NCBI GenBank assembly: GCA_032207245.1
Contig: CM063502.1
Coordinates: 63,677,544 to 63,741,543 of the forward strand
Length of the DNA stretch: 64,000 nucleotides
Direction: 5' to 3'
Origin: Pardosa pseudoannulata
Taxonomy: Eukaryota; Arthropoda; Arachnida; Araneae; Lycosidae
Part shown: in pieces, positions 1 through 15,737 of the stretch
How the letters are laid out: each line of letters starts with the position of its first letter
How positions within the stretch are numbered: the stretch's first letter is position 1
Notes under the pieces: generated by a model
The model's input: only the letters and a program-made list of their open reading frames with translations
Told to the model about the DNA's origin: nothing
The model's database searches: none
Program-made: the position numbers and the translations under genes

Positions 1-218
1 CTATTCCCCCCTTCACATTAATTTATTTTGGAGTAGGTAATTAATTTTCGTAGTTTAAGAGAACGAATTGAAAAGACACTGTTCGTTTTCTTAATAAACA
101 AAAAATAATTACTTCAAAGATTTAAAGGAAGATTTCTTACACAGATGTTAGAACGTAATTAGATAGAATACTCCGATAATCTTGAAAAGCATGATATCAC
201 TTCACAAGAGAGGGGTAT

Positions 219-1246
219 TTGGTTTTAAATCTAATTGAAGTTTGGGATGTAAGGGAGGCTTGTTATTTTAAAAGAGATATGGTTATGAATTCTCCAACTC
301 TTCAGTCAAGGACTTGCTGGTCGTTTTTGAGTTTATATAGCGTGATGTCAAGCCAGCCTATTTTTTCGATGCGCTTAAAAGATCGGAAATCTGAGTCTGA
401 ATTAGCCATTATAAGATCATTGAATAGACAAAGATCAATCAGAAGACGGGCTCGTTCATCGTCGAAGGAGTATTCCCAATTTGAAGATCTGGCATGTAGG
501 TCAATTTCCGAAATGAGTCGGGTTTTAAAATTGCGTTAGAAAAGGGATTTGAAGCGTAGGTTTTCCAGGTGAAAGGAATACCTAGAATTTTACTTTTAAT
601 TACATATGGGTACTGCAACAGCACAATTTCGATCTCCTGTTTTATTATAGCTCTATCTGCTGTGGACCTAGAATAGTTTAAGTGGATTTACAACAAAGTT
701 AAGGATGGAAGTCGATCTTGTCTACGTTTTTAGGGGGGTTGATTCGGGCATTACAATGAGTTGTGTATAAGAAAGTCGATAGCTTCAAGATCGGGTCTCC
801 GGGGTTCGCTCTCTCTGCTGTTGGGGTAATCTGACTTAAAACGATTAAAAACAGAGCAATTAATATATTTCAGGACTTCTTTGCATCCCCCTTCTTCTTA
901 GTGGTTATAACCGCAGTGAACACAATATTTTCTGTCTGTACATGCTGATGTGCCATGATTCCTTAGAATTTCTACAATTACGACATATTACACGAGACTG
1001 TAGAATTTTCTTACGAATATTTTCTCGAAACCGACCATTTTCTGATGCCTCTTATTAAGTCTAAAGACTATACTTCTTAGCTTTGGCCAGTTCTATCTGG
1101 AACTCGTTCGGTTTAAAGCGTATGTCTTGCAACGTTAGTAAAAGGTTTGTTCTGGATATCCGGGAAGCCTTGTAGTATATGTACCCATTCGTTGCTGGTT
1201 TATTTTCTTGAGTTTCTGTTTCCTCTACCAGGTGTTTTGAAGACAT
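219..1246 (-). pseudogene. degraded gag-like retroelement remnant
   Basis: Read on the minus strand, this stretch encodes disconnected protein-like pieces. Around 900-990 there are cysteine clusters resembling retroelement zinc knuckles (CRNC, then CVHCGYNH followed by a GGC). Around 440-620 lies a piece containing LTYMPDLQIGN. Stops and frame changes separate the pieces, so this is not a working gene. A related piece (TYMPDLQFGD) recurs near 6690-6730 on the same strand, which shows that the sequence is part of a repeat. The nearest match I can suggest is the nucleocapsid end of a Gag protein from a non-LTR or LTR retrotransposon, but the superfamily is not recognisable. Confidence 0.35.
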
Positions 1247-1362
1247 GTATGATTTTACCTTGCCTTTTTAATTGGTAGTTGGCGGAATTACCCTTTCTTT
1301 GGCAGAACCTGACGTTTGGTAAGTCAAATGCCATAGGGACTGCCTATTTCTTCAGTCCTTCG

Positions 1363-1364
<2 letters not shown>

Positions 1365-1408
<44 letters not shown>
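1365..1408. repeat. (TA)n microsatellite
   Basis: Uninterrupted alternating TA of about 44 bp at the border between the gag-like remnant and the AT-rich long repeat. Confidence 0.95.
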
Positions 1409-1409
<1 letters not shown>

Positions 1410-2679
1410 CGTTTTAATACTGGTTATCAAATAAAGCAGTAGTTATGTTAGAGATTGGAAGAACTTTAGAAACAATTTTTAATCATGAAAACCAACTACG
1501 CAAACTCAGAGAAAATTTTGTTTTAAGCATTTGAGTAAGGAGCATAACTGGTATCTGGGGTGCAACCAAAACAATAGTAATATATTACAAACAATGCAGA
1601 CCACTGACCTGATAGATCACGTCTTAAAATTATGAAGGAAGATAAATATATTTTAAAATATGTTTCTTGTTAATTCAGATGATAAAAAAAGAAAATTTTC
1701 TTACTACGATATTACTATCAACATTTAGTCGAAAAATATCGAATTAAACAACTATCGGCAAAGGTGGCAAAATTTAAGTAAAACATCCACTACCATCTCC
1801 GATAATCTCATTTAAGCAAACTGATAAATTTCGAATTTTTTCATGAAATTATAGAAATATTTCGACACAATCTTTGAACACAATGCCTTTTTCATTTCGC
1901 ATACTCGTACAATTTTTTATGTACGTGATCACTTTAGAATTCGCCTATAGAGTGATCATCAAGTAAGTTCCTTTAAATTTGAACTTGTTATAGTTACAAT
2001 ACATAAAACATGATCATCCATATTTGTTAATTAAACTTTATCTGTAATTTCAATATGATATAGCTACATTTTATATAATACAACCTTACTACTATTGTAG
2101 ATTTGAACTGAGAGAAAAAACTGTTATAAATGTGTTTTCTTAATATCAATTACATTATCAATATAAATCAATAAAATTTACCTAACAGTTAGTGAAGTGT
2201 ATAAATCAATAACCTAACAATATTTCAAAATAATAAACAATGAGAGCCATTGCTAAAATTTATTTCTTTTAGAATTCTTAATGATTTTCTGTATATGTTC
2301 CGGACAAATAGAGTTGTGTTATTATTCCAGAACGAATCAATTTCAAGACTTTGAACACAACCTGGAGCAGTATGGATAAAATACAGCTTTTGATTGTAAC
2401 TTCCACATTAAAGGATATATTTGTTTCACTGATTTCTATCATTTATTATTAAAGATGTAAAAGAAATACATAATTTTTTTTTAACACAACTAATGTTATT
2501 TTCTTGAACATTGTTTGTTTTACTGTAATTATATCTTTAAAAAAATATATATCATGAACTCTCTCTCTATATATATATATTTATATTTCAGATATTTAAT
2601 TTTTTTATTAAGAGATCGTAGGATAATTTCAAAATTAAAAATATAAAAATTATATCCAAAATGTAAGAGAGCAAATTTA

Positions 2680-2680
<1 letters not shown>

Positions 2681-2724
<44 letters not shown>
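2681..2724. repeat. (TG)n(TA)n microsatellite
   Basis: Short TG run passing into alternating TA. The equivalent place in the second copy of the long repeat (9399-9498) also carries an expanded TA tract, so the tract is ancestral to the repeat. Confidence 0.9.
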
Positions 2725-2727
<3 letters not shown>

Positions 2728-5521
2728 GCTATGATGTTTGATATAATACAATTTTAAAATGATATATTATATATCATTACAAACTAGAAATAGGTTTGCA
2801 ATAATTCCTATTTCTACTGGTACTGTATCAGAATAGTAAAAATTAATTTTTATGAAAAGAATATGAATTTTTAAATTTATTTTGATGTACACGCAATAAG
2901 GTTATATATTGAAATTATAAAAATGATTTGATAAAGGAGATATAAAAAAAGTTTTCAAAGTTATAATGACACATACAGAAAAAAAAATAGAGAACTGTGT
3001 AAGGAAGGAAGTATATGTACTTCATATAAGAATTAGATAAGATTCTACAGTTGATTTCAAATGTTATGAGCAAGATGATTATATAGAACTTTTTGGTCTG
3101 TGTAGCAGTGATACCTAAATAAGTTCTAATTATGAAGAGTTCCAATTCTGCATATTAAGATAATGAAATGCAGATAATTTTAATAAGTCAGTAAATCAGA
3201 TTTATATAAAAGATAATTTTTATATAAATCTGATTTACTGAGGAGAATGGAAGTTTGGAGAGTAAAGTCTGCCTTTTATATAATTATATTTACTGAATAT
3301 AAACATTCTATTAGATATACCACTGCAATAATTTCCTGAACAGTATTGATTGAAAAATTTGCAGTTAGATGTAACTTTTATAACATTAAGTAAATCAAAT
3401 GATAATAAGCAAATTTATTACAATTGACTGAGAAAAAATTAAGTAAATCTTGTATATGAATTATTTTTACTGATAAGATAAATTTATTATATAGCAATAA
3501 TTTTATGTATTGATATGAAAATCAGATATTTATATTTAATATAATAATAAATGCATAAGAAAAAAATATGTATTACATTTGATATAAGAAATTACATAAT
3601 ATAATATAATATAAACTATTTCATAGTTCATTTGAAAATAAGATATTTCTGTTTTAAACAAATGCAAAAATTTCTACTTCATTTATAAGTATAAATATAA
3701 GATATTAGATATTAGATTTCTTAAGTCAATACTTGTATTACAAAAATAATCAAAATAAATTATTCCTCTAATAATTGAACTATAAATTTAAATATAAAAT
3801 TTATAGATCATATTTTAAAATATTTTTTTTTAGTGTACTTGGATTTCTTTTATATTTCTAAATATAAAAAATAAAAATTTTCTAGAATATTCAGGGAAAA
3901 AAAAAGGATTAAACATTGCAACAAATTCTCTAAAATATATTTTAGACTATTTTTTTCAGTTTATTATTTCTTCAAATATAAACGATATAATATTTAAAGT
4001 TTCAAATATAAAAATATTAATTATACAATAAGATGTTATTTAATATTACAACAACTGCGCTAAAATATATTTAATCTTCTCATTTTTAATATTTCCTACT
4101 ATTTAAAGATTTTTATACTTATGTGTTCTTGTTTAAAGTATAGTAAAAAATTTCTTAAAATGTAAAAAAAATAACTGAATTTTTTATTATATATACTAAA
4201 ACAACACTTCTGTAAATTTTTATTTAAAATTTTATAAAAAATATTAATAAGATACTTCATATATTTAAAGACAAAATCATTTATATTTCAGTAAATTTAA
4301 AAAAATAAAATTAGCACAAAAAAAATGAATTTTAGATATTTAAAATTACTAACAAAATAATATCAGAATTTCTTTTATTGATTGTACATCATTACCAACT
4401 ATAAAATTTTATGAATATTTTAATATAATACAGAAATGTACATTTTCTTTTAGATAAGATATATATTTTAAAAAAAAACATTTACTATTATTAAAAAAAA
4501 AAATCATAAACAAGTTTACAAATTATGTAGATTTCATTATAAAATTAAGAATTACAAAACCAATCATGCCCAATAATTGCAGAAATTTTTTTTAATTTAA
4601 GAATGGAGCTTTCAAAACAATTATTCAGCTTAAAAATGCTCTATCTTTACAAATTTACATTTTGACATAAAATACATATTTAAATATAGAACTATATTAT
4701 TATTGAAATAATATAAAAATCTATTATTTTCTTTATCTATTTTTTCTTGTCATTTTTTAATTGTTACCCTTTCATTTTAATTTTTCATTGTTACACTCAC
4801 ATAGAACTATGACATCGAAAACACATACTCATAAAAAAACTCTGAACAGCAACTGTTGTTTGCAAAAAATCAACAACTGATTCCACTGTGGTTCTACAGG
4901 AATGATAAACAATACACCTAGTATATGTTTTTAGGATATTGTAGGAAGTAGCATAGTAAGGTCTTATAATCCATTTGGGACTTTATGCTAGTATTCCAAA
5001 TAGTAAAATGAAGTCTATTGAGACAGAATTTTTTTTATTTAATTGGTTATTAAAAAAATGTTAAATCATATTTTAAAGAATGTTTTATATAGGAAAGAGT
5101 AAATATATTTTTGTTAAAACGAAAGTTTAATATTTTTTGTAAGAAAACTATGTTAATAGTTTATATTGTCTATTATTATTATAATACAAATAGCCACTTT
5201 TTCCTGGTCTTTGAATAAACTAAGTAAATAATGATTTCCATTAAAGTGGAAATTTCTTTCTAATCTAATGTTAAAGTTTATATTAAATGAATAATACATG
5301 CAATTTCAAAACTAAGACATATTTCACTAAATGAATAACACCATTTATTTTAATTTAATTAATAATAAGCTTATATTTTGCAATTTATCCCTGCAATTAG
5401 ACTTTTTTTTTACAAAATTATTTAAAGAGAAGCAAAGTATTTAAAAATAAAAATATTAGGCTCTAATTCCATAAAGTTGATAAGAAATAACCAGAGTATG
5501 CTGCTGTATATTTATATATAG

Positions 5522-6143
5522 CAGACATGCCAACATTCACGCACCTCTGTCAGGAGCAACAGCATGGTTGTAAAATTTACAACCTACCTACAAAGTACAT
5601 ATGTATGCAATTTACATACATAATAAATAAAACAAAATAACAAAAAAATCATACATAGCTACACATTTGATTAGTTTCTAAATTCAAATTTAATAAATTA
5701 AATTAAAAATAAATGCACAGTAGACTATTGCAAAAGATAAATTAAAATTTATATATTTATAAATGTATAAGTAGCTTTTTTAGCTTTAACAACTTCATTT
5801 ACAGAAAATTATTTTTTGTAACAACATTGATCTTGATTAAAATATTTTAATTTTTCTACATTACGGATTCTAGAGTTTATCTGCTCAAATTTGACCTAAA
5901 TTCAGTTTAGTTTTTTTCTGCATAATACTGAAAACTCTTTCATATGCAGCATTACTATATGGAAAGAGTAATATATTCAGCATTATTTTAGGCAAGATTT
6001 TAAATTTGATTGCTGAATTGTAATCTTTTAACTGTTCAAAATTTTTGCTATTTTCTGGAGCAATCTGATTAGTTTTTGGGCTTACCAATTTCTCTCATTT
6101 CTCTGGAACAACTCCAGAGAATTCAGAGTAGTTGGCATGTCTG
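5522..6143 (-). mobile_element. hAT-family remnant with terminal inverted repeats
   Basis: The ends are exact inverted repeats: CAGACATGCCAAC at 5522-5534 and its complement at 6131-6143. The inside encodes a hAT transposase tail on the minus strand. The flanks share an ATATAG core, consistent with a decayed 8-bp target duplication. The paralogous site in repeat copy 2 (around 10845-10890) lacks the insertion, which supports the boundaries. A short deletion relative is present at 18256-18405. Confidence 0.75.
5885..6088 (-). pseudogene. hAT transposase C-terminal dimerisation region, fragment
   Basis: A 67-codon open stretch contains LPKIMLNILLFPYSNAAYER followed by VFS. This corresponds to the hAT C-terminal dimerisation signature, in which a hydrophobic stretch leads to a P-x-S-x-A-x-x-E-R-x-F-S core. 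A full hAT transposase is about 500-700 residues; only this tail is left, and the catalytic DDE part is missing. It lies wholly inside the inverted repeats of 5522-6143, so it is the remnant of that element's own transposase. It is not expected to be functional. Confidence 0.75.
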
Positions 6144-6689
6144 ATATAGTAAATCACTACATCGCTCTAACTGCCTAAAACATGTCACATATATAGAATG
6201 CAAAATACTTTTAATTTTTAAATTATCACTATGGTAAAAGAGATTTCTGCTTGAAAAAGAAAATGTAGAAACATAGCTTAAATAGGAAGAAATATATCAA
6301 TTAAAATTAGTTATGCTGATAACTTCATAAATTAAACACAATGAAAAATCAATAAAACTTATACTATCTCAAGAAAAATATTAAGCGCTATTGAATAAAT
6401 TAGCTTATTTAAATTTCTTAATATCACTAACAAATTATTAATAGAAAAAAATATAAAAGTGACACTTAAAATAAAGACACCGAACCCAATGAATGTTAAA
6501 AAAACTTATTTCTATCTTGCATTTGACATCTTAATCATTCAACCTGAATAAAATATTCTGTTTACCTGAGACACTGAATAGAATTTCATCAAGACCAGTA
6601 AAGACATTTTTTAAAGCAAGTTAAACACTCACAAAGGCTTACAAAGGATTTCATATAAATATGTAACTTTCATATAACGTTGTAAGAAT

Positions 6690-6985
6690 ATCCCCGAATT
6701 GGAGATCTGGCATATAAGTCACTTTCTAATAGGATGCCTAGCTTTTTAGCCAAAGCACGGTTTGCTATTTGTTCTGTTTCGGATAGGGGAATATTTAAGC
6801 CAACTTTTGGAGGAGCATTAACACTACCAATCATTATGTCAGTATTGTTGAGCTATATTTGTACAATATGGGATAGAAGTTTTACGATAATGGGGAAACC
6901 AGGAGAGAAGGAGTCCGATATTAGTCCGGTTTTTACTGCAGAAAAGCTATTTGAAGTGTAGGTTTCCCAGGCATTATGAATATCT
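6690..6985 (-). pseudogene. gag-like remnant, second copy
   Basis: Minus-strand reading gives WETYTSNSFS and, further on, TYMPDLQFGD, the same motif pair found at 440-620 (WKTYASNPFSN and TYMPDLQIGN). It sits directly after the end of long-repeat copy 1 and before copy 2, so it opens the second tandem unit. The frame is broken. Function is not assignable beyond retroelement Gag-like. Confidence 0.35.
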
Positions 6986-8214
6986 ATTATATTTGAGTTT
7001 AACTATCAAGTTCGGTAAGTCTAATGCCACCTGGATAGCCTAATAGCCTATTTCTTGTATTGTCTTCACTAGTTCTTGAATTTTGGTCTAATCTGGGGGC
7101 CTGATAATTAGAGTGCACTTAGAGGCCTTAGGTGATTTCAACTTGTTCACATACATTAATATGTTTCTTGACTACAGACCTTACTTAATGTCCTGATAGT
7201 TTCATGTCCATTAGAAGAATCAAATAACCATGAGTCGACTCTGGCTAAAAGTCTAAGGCTTTAAGTAAGGACATTCTGCTCCTCTACTTGGAAGGTTCAG
7301 AATTAAAATGAAAGCTTCCTGGTAATAAGATAGACTAACTATCTGTCAATTGATGCTAAGGTCGTCACTCCAAGATGATTTGGACAGAAGTTGAAATCAG
7401 TAGTAGCAGATTAATTTAAAAAAAAAAATGACTTTGGAAGTTATAATAATTTGCTGACAAAGGTAAAAAGAGTTACACATTAGGGGGGAAATATTACAGT
7501 TTTAGCTGTTTCCGAACTTAAAAAAAGTTCAAAAGGGGAAGAGGTTGTTCGAAAGTTCCCAACATCCCACAAGGGGTGGCCAAAGAATAGCGGCTCGTGT
7601 CCAGGAAAGAGAAAGTCAGGTGACAGGAGTAATTTAATGGGTGAAAGTCCAATAAATGGAGGTGCATATACTAAGCAGTATTAAATAGCACAGGATATAT
7701 ATTTTTAAAGCGAAATATGTAAGGAAAACTATATAATCATAACGAAATAAAGAGAATGGGGACAGTAACAAAAATATACCTAACACTGTATAGAAAGGTT
7801 TAATTAAGGCCGTTCGAAAGTAGGATTTATTACAAATTGTAGACAGAGGCCAACTGCATGAAGCCAGATAAAAATGGTTATGAAAACTCATTCTAAGAAT
7901 AGAATTAAAAATCACAAAGTTCTTATCGAAAGGTTTCGCTTTACCATTCGTCCAACGTCCGGATTATGTTTTCAGACATTTGTCATAAAACTTAATCCTT
8001 CTCTGAAATGATTTAACTATTAATTACAGACAATTAAATAAAATGTTGCTTTAACGTAGATTCGATTAACTATAATAGATTCTCCACAATTTCGTTTGGA
8101 TGTGGAGCATCAGTTTCAAAGAGAAAACAAAAATTTCCTTTATTGGAAAAGAGAAAAAAAAATGACATTAACAGAATTCTTTCCCTTTTAATTTTACCAA
8201 AATTATACACCATA
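6986..8214. other. no recognisable feature
   Basis: The part near 6990-7080 resembles 1275-1350 (tail of the gag-like region). The rest is ordinary AT-rich DNA with a slightly GC-richer patch at 7510-7650 that I could not assign. Open frames here are short and show no motif. Confidence 0.5.
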
Positions 8215-11330
<3,116 letters not shown>

Positions 11331-11479
11331 CAAGAAATTTTAACTAGTGATAAATCATTAATTTAAGTCATTACTAATAATAACAAATGAAAGGTGAAAA
11401 AAAGGAAATATTTTCTGACATCAAAAGAACTGGGAATTAAACCAATAAATAAAAACTGAGAAAACGAAAGCTACAGAAA

Positions 11480-11655
11480 ATTGCAAAGTGTGGAAAACTA
11501 AAACAAGATAGGAAATTTTGCCCCACTAAAGATGCAAAAGGCATGAAATGTTCAAAAATAGGACATTTTGCAAGCGTTTGTAGTCATAAAGATAGGAAAT
11601 CAGATATTTCTTTCTTTCTTTTTCTTTTTTTGGTTCCATTACTGAAGTTTCTACC
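11480..11655 (+). pseudogene. Ty3/gypsy gag, zinc-knuckle end (element 1)
   Basis: In one frame the sequence encodes two consecutive cysteine clusters: CGKLKQDRKFCP, then KCSKIGHFASVC (C-x4-G-H-x4-C type). This is the nucleocapsid end of Gag as found just upstream of the protease in K02A2.6-like gypsy elements. The coding sequence stops at a hAT-like insertion; the matching protease resumes at 16627, immediately after the duplicated target TTTCTACC. Everything upstream of about 11400 in this element is missing. Confidence 0.75.
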
Positions 11656-12304
11656 CATATGCGTAACTTGGCAGTTTCAACTGGGGGGGGGGGGGGGGGC
11701 AAAAGTTTTCAATAATGAATATCCGATAATCCTATTAGGGTAATATTTAACCCTCTTTTAACTATTATTTTTGTTATTGTTTATTTAGTTATAATGGCAA
11801 AATCTTAAACGTGAAAAACCATTGAAAATCACAAAATATGATTGTTCTTTTCATTTATTCTGCCAAAAAATGTTCTGTTTCTCTAAGCTTGCAAACATAT
11901 CTGTCGCCATCGAAGGGGTATAAAATTAAATGTTAAATACCCAGTAAATCAACTAAGTAAAAATAAAATTCAATGGAGTAAAATTAAATTAAGCTGGTTT
12001 TATCCAATTTAAACACAAATTGATTTTATCTAAAGATATAGACGTAATTTATTTTCTTGAATGCATAATACTACATATTTATGTCAAATAATTTGTCTTC
12101 ATTTCTCTCCTCTTCAATGAAACACATTATGATTAAAATGTAAGTACTGTTTTACTTTTCAAATGCATTTAAATATTAGTGAGTCGTTCACAAATGTAAC
12201 AATAATATTTAGATTTCAGTATATTTTGAAGTTCTTACATATTATAAAACTAATAGTTAGCAGTATATGAAATTACAACATGGATATTTTGGTGCACATT
12301 TGGG

Positions 12305-12475
12305 GTTTGGTTTGATTTTGAAGGGCTACAGTCTACTGTTTTGCTAACCAGGACTGGTGAGATTGGTACTTATTGCTTAAAGCCGATTCCTAACGGCTAC
12401 AAACATCCATGCCATCAGCGGGATTTGAACCCAAGAACTCCAGTACCGAAGATCAGCACTCTACCTCCTGGCTGA
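12305..12475 (-). repeat. tRNA-derived SINE
   Basis: Bounded by a 9-bp direct duplication ACATTTGGG (12296-12304 and 12476-12484). Read on the minus strand it has a tRNA-like head with a GGTTCAAATCCC box B, followed by the family body GCCGTTAGGAATCGGCTTTA. The same insertion is present inside the second hAT-like copy at 45127-45295, so it predates the spread of the host element. Confidence 0.85.
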
Positions 12476-12484
12476 ACATTTGGG

Positions 12485-13080
12485 AATACTCTGGTATTTA
12501 ATGAATAACGATGTTCATTTGAATGACAGTAAAATTATCCCATAATAATATGGGAGTTCCCCATTATTGGAATAATTGTCCCTATTAGGGTGGGCGATAA
12601 TTTATTGTTTTGAGGCACCTCTGGGTACAATTTTAGCCACTTCTGGTGTATATAAAGCGCCAAAAATTGTTATTTAAATCAGATCTAATGATACTCTTTT
12701 GAATGACACTTAAATTGTCCCAATATTCTCATGTGTGTGTATTATTTGGGGTGGAGGTAATTTTATGATTCTGGGCACATTTGAGGTTGATTTTGGTGCA
12801 TTTTCGGTATTGATTAAACTTTAAAAATGGTTGATAGAATCTGATCTAACAATGCTTATTCAAATGATATATCATTCATGTTTATAAGATCATTTAAAAA
12901 AATCCATAAAGTTATACTCCCCCCCTTACAGTTTTTAATAATTTCTTTTAACTGATCATTGATATGTTGATCAAATCTGATTAAATTAATGATGTACTTT
13001 GAAATGCTAGCTTCCGTCATAGGGGGGGAGGGGAAGATAACTTTATTTGGGCATATTTTTAGTTACATTTAAACCTTAAA
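12485..13080. repeat. subterminal tandem array of about 160-bp units (left end)
   Basis: Three diverged repeats recur at about 12510, 12685 and 12850, recognised by a core like TGAATGACANTTAAATTGTCCC and a GGGGTGG-type stretch. The counterpart in copy 2 lies at about 44600-45120 in reverse. Confidence 0.65.
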
Positions 13081-14670
13081 TTGATATTAATGTCAAACGT
13101 TTCAAAAAATTTTATAGATAATTAAATAAATTTATCGACTTTGTAAATGTAACTGTTAAAGTAGACTCAAAATTCCTGAATTTTTTAATAAAATCTATTT
13201 TCATTTCGGTAAGAGAATGTTTACTTTATTATAACATGTATAACTTCTTTTATCACTGAATTCCCCAAAAAAGTATTATTTTCATACTCATTCTGCATTT
13301 ATTATTATTTGATTTACGGCTCAATAATTTATGTGTTAGATCCTGACTTGAAAGTACTTCTTCTAATTCATCTAAATTATAGTATTTCGAATTTCGATAT
13401 CTAATTTGAATATCTGATTACTTTTTATGTTGTTCCAAAATTTGTATTAAAGCATTATTTATAACCTTTGACTCAAAAGGTTACATTATCTTATTCTATA
13501 TTTTCCTTAGTAAACTTCTAATTGTTTGTCTTTTTCTCCTTAATTTATTTATCATCATGGGTATAATTTAGGAGGAGCAGGTTAGGGGGCAAATTATTTA
13601 TATGGTCAACAGATGTATCTACAAACTTACTCTGAAACATGAAAATTTAGAAAAAAAAATCACAAAAGTGCACTTTTATGATATAAAGTTTCAACGAGCA
13701 ACCCCCCTCCCCAACCATACACACGCCTACAAATTAGAGACATATTTTACAAAAAACACTAAAAACATTTTGAAATTTGAAAATTAAAAAAGAAAACTTT
13801 CTTGTAATATAAGAAGGAAACTTGGGTGAAAACTTGGTCTCATTTATTTAAATGAGAACTTCCAACACTTGCAAAGCCATACTTTCAGGATGGGTTTTAA
13901 TAAACAACTATCCAAGGGACATGGCAAAATACATAACATAGATTCACAATCACATAAGATGATAAAACAAAACAAGGCCATAGCCAGAAATTATTTTCAT
14001 AGGGGTACCGGGGGAAAGACACTGTGATTTTTGAATAATACTTCAGTAAAACTACAGGTTTTGTTGTGCATGTATACTCCTAATAAGTAATGATTAACAT
14101 AACACAAATGTAGTTTTACAATAAAAAAATTATATAATGAACAATTTTAAAGGTTTGGAATGTTTAATTAAGTATTTGCTCAATGGATTTAATAATAAAA
14201 TAAACATCTAAAAGATATAAACTATACATGACCTTAAATTCTAATTTTAAAAACAGAAGTATAACTGAAGAAAAGTTTGACAGAAAATGAACAAGTTCAG
14301 TTTTTTTTTGCCTCTCCTCGGATACTTGCAAAAATTTTTCCTAATTTCTTCTGGTTGTCTCTATCCATAAAGCGATGAATTAGAGTAGTAGTCAATATGC
14401 TCTCACCATTCGATTACTGTTTAACTCTTCAAAGTCATTATGTATGACAACTTTCTGATCAGAAAAAGTCCCCAGCTTTATATCTGAATAGCACAATAAA
14501 TGACCGAAAAGAAGTACTCTTTTTACCTGCAAGCGTTCCTAAAACCAATTTCCTACTCCCTTATATATGGAAGGTCCTGGTGTTTGTTGCTTTTTACCTG
14601 TAGTAATGTCTGGAAGGACCGACTATACCAACCCTATACTTTGCTAACTATCCAACGCAGCTAGATATCT
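13081..14670. other. interior of hAT-like copy 1, no gene
   Basis: AT-rich with short G or C runs. A stretch at 13556-13730 resembles the element's own terminal sequence (ATGGGTATAATTTAGG) and may be a small nested relative. No transposase-like frame is visible. Confidence 0.5.
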
Positions 14671-14680
14671 AAATGATTTC

Positions 14681-14854
14681 GGTGCTGAGTGCTGGCCGAA
14701 TGGTTACGGTGCTGACCTTCGGCACCAGTGTTCATGGGTTCGAATACCACTGTGGCATTGATGTTTGCAGCCGTTCAGAATCGGCTTAAAGTAGTAGGTC
14801 CCGGTCTCATTAGCCGTCCTGTTACAAAAAAAGTAGACAATAGCAGTCCAAACC
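14681..14854 (+). repeat. tRNA-derived SINE, full-length copy
   Basis: Bounded by the 10-bp direct duplication AAATGATTTC (14671-14680 and 14855-14864). Order 5' to 3': a box A-like TGGCCGAATGGTTACGG, a box B-like GGTTCGAATACC, then the family body with AGTAGGTCCCGGTCTCATTA and a tail that ends without a long poly(A). This is the best reference copy of the main SINE family in the window. Confidence 0.9.
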
Positions 14855-14864
14855 AAATGATTTC

Positions 14865-15737
14865 AGCTTCTGCACTGGTATTTTTTTTATTTCGAACACC
14901 TGAATATTAATCCCCTGAATACTCCTGACTATATCCTTCAAACAAGAAATTTGTTAGAGAATCTTGAAGTTTCTTAAGAAGAATCGTGCTAATTTCTTTT
15001 TCGATGGCATGTGATTATTTCTGAAAAAAAAAAAGGTCTTTAAAAAAGGCGAGAAGCATACAGTTATTTGAGTACCTATACTTGATTTAAAATTTTCTAT
15101 GCATATACAAACACATAAAAAGTAAAACTAAAGAAAAAATATTAAAAGTACACACTAATTTGCATGATATTTGCCAATGGAACTCTATACACTGCAATCT
15201 AACAATTTTAAATACTATTCAAGTTGGAAATCTGAAACAGTCAAGAGCGGACAGTATCGTTTCAATATGCAACTACTTAGTCACTTACACGAATGATGGG
15301 TTAGCTGGATTCCCTGGCCTTCCGCCTAGTTAAATTTGTCACTTAAAATCTTATTATATAAATCGATCATTAGGCTGATAATGAACTAGGTACGGTTAGA
15401 GATTTGTATAAATTCCTTATGCTTACAACTTTTGGATTGTTAGGCTTCTCCAGTTTAAGATTATATGACACTTATTTAATGGCTTAGTTAGAATAGTAAT
15501 TAGCCCAGTCATGCAAACAATCCCACAAAGAGTAGAGTTTACGGGGCGATACTTATGCCGACCATACATTCAATTCCTTTTTTAAGAGAAAAAAAACTTG
15601 TTTAGAGACTAATGACTGAATTGTATGCTCACCCCCAGCCATATTATGTCCATTTATCTCCTTTCCAATTCCGTCACTAGAGGTGTCCATGTTTATGTAT
15701 GCCTTTCCTGTATAGGTCTGTATTGTAAATAAAATAC
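14865..15737. other. interior of hAT-like copy 1, no recognisable feature
   Basis: Mixed AT-rich DNA with no long frame, inverted repeat or RNA-like signature that I can support. Confidence 0.5.

Larger units (their letters stand above)
1414..6600. repeat. AT-rich long repeat, copy 1
   Basis: Non-coding DNA that matches 8215-11330 in the same orientation. Clear blocks include 1417-1580 against 8222-8380 (ATCAAATAAAGCAGTAGTTA), 2190-2270 against 9020-9110 (CTAACAGTTAGTGAAGTGTA) and 4860-4920 against 10384-10440. Parts also match 18415-20930 and 23750-24284. No coding capacity of its own is visible. A (TA)n tract lies inside at about 2681-2724, and a hAT remnant is inserted at 5522. The repeat type is unknown; it may be the non-coding part of a large retroelement. 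Confidence 0.7.

Noticed and set aside
7634..7915. Hydrophobic minus-strand frame of 93 codons
   Set aside because: AT-rich chance frame (F, I, L, Y rich) with no start or splice context and no paralogue in the other repeat unit.
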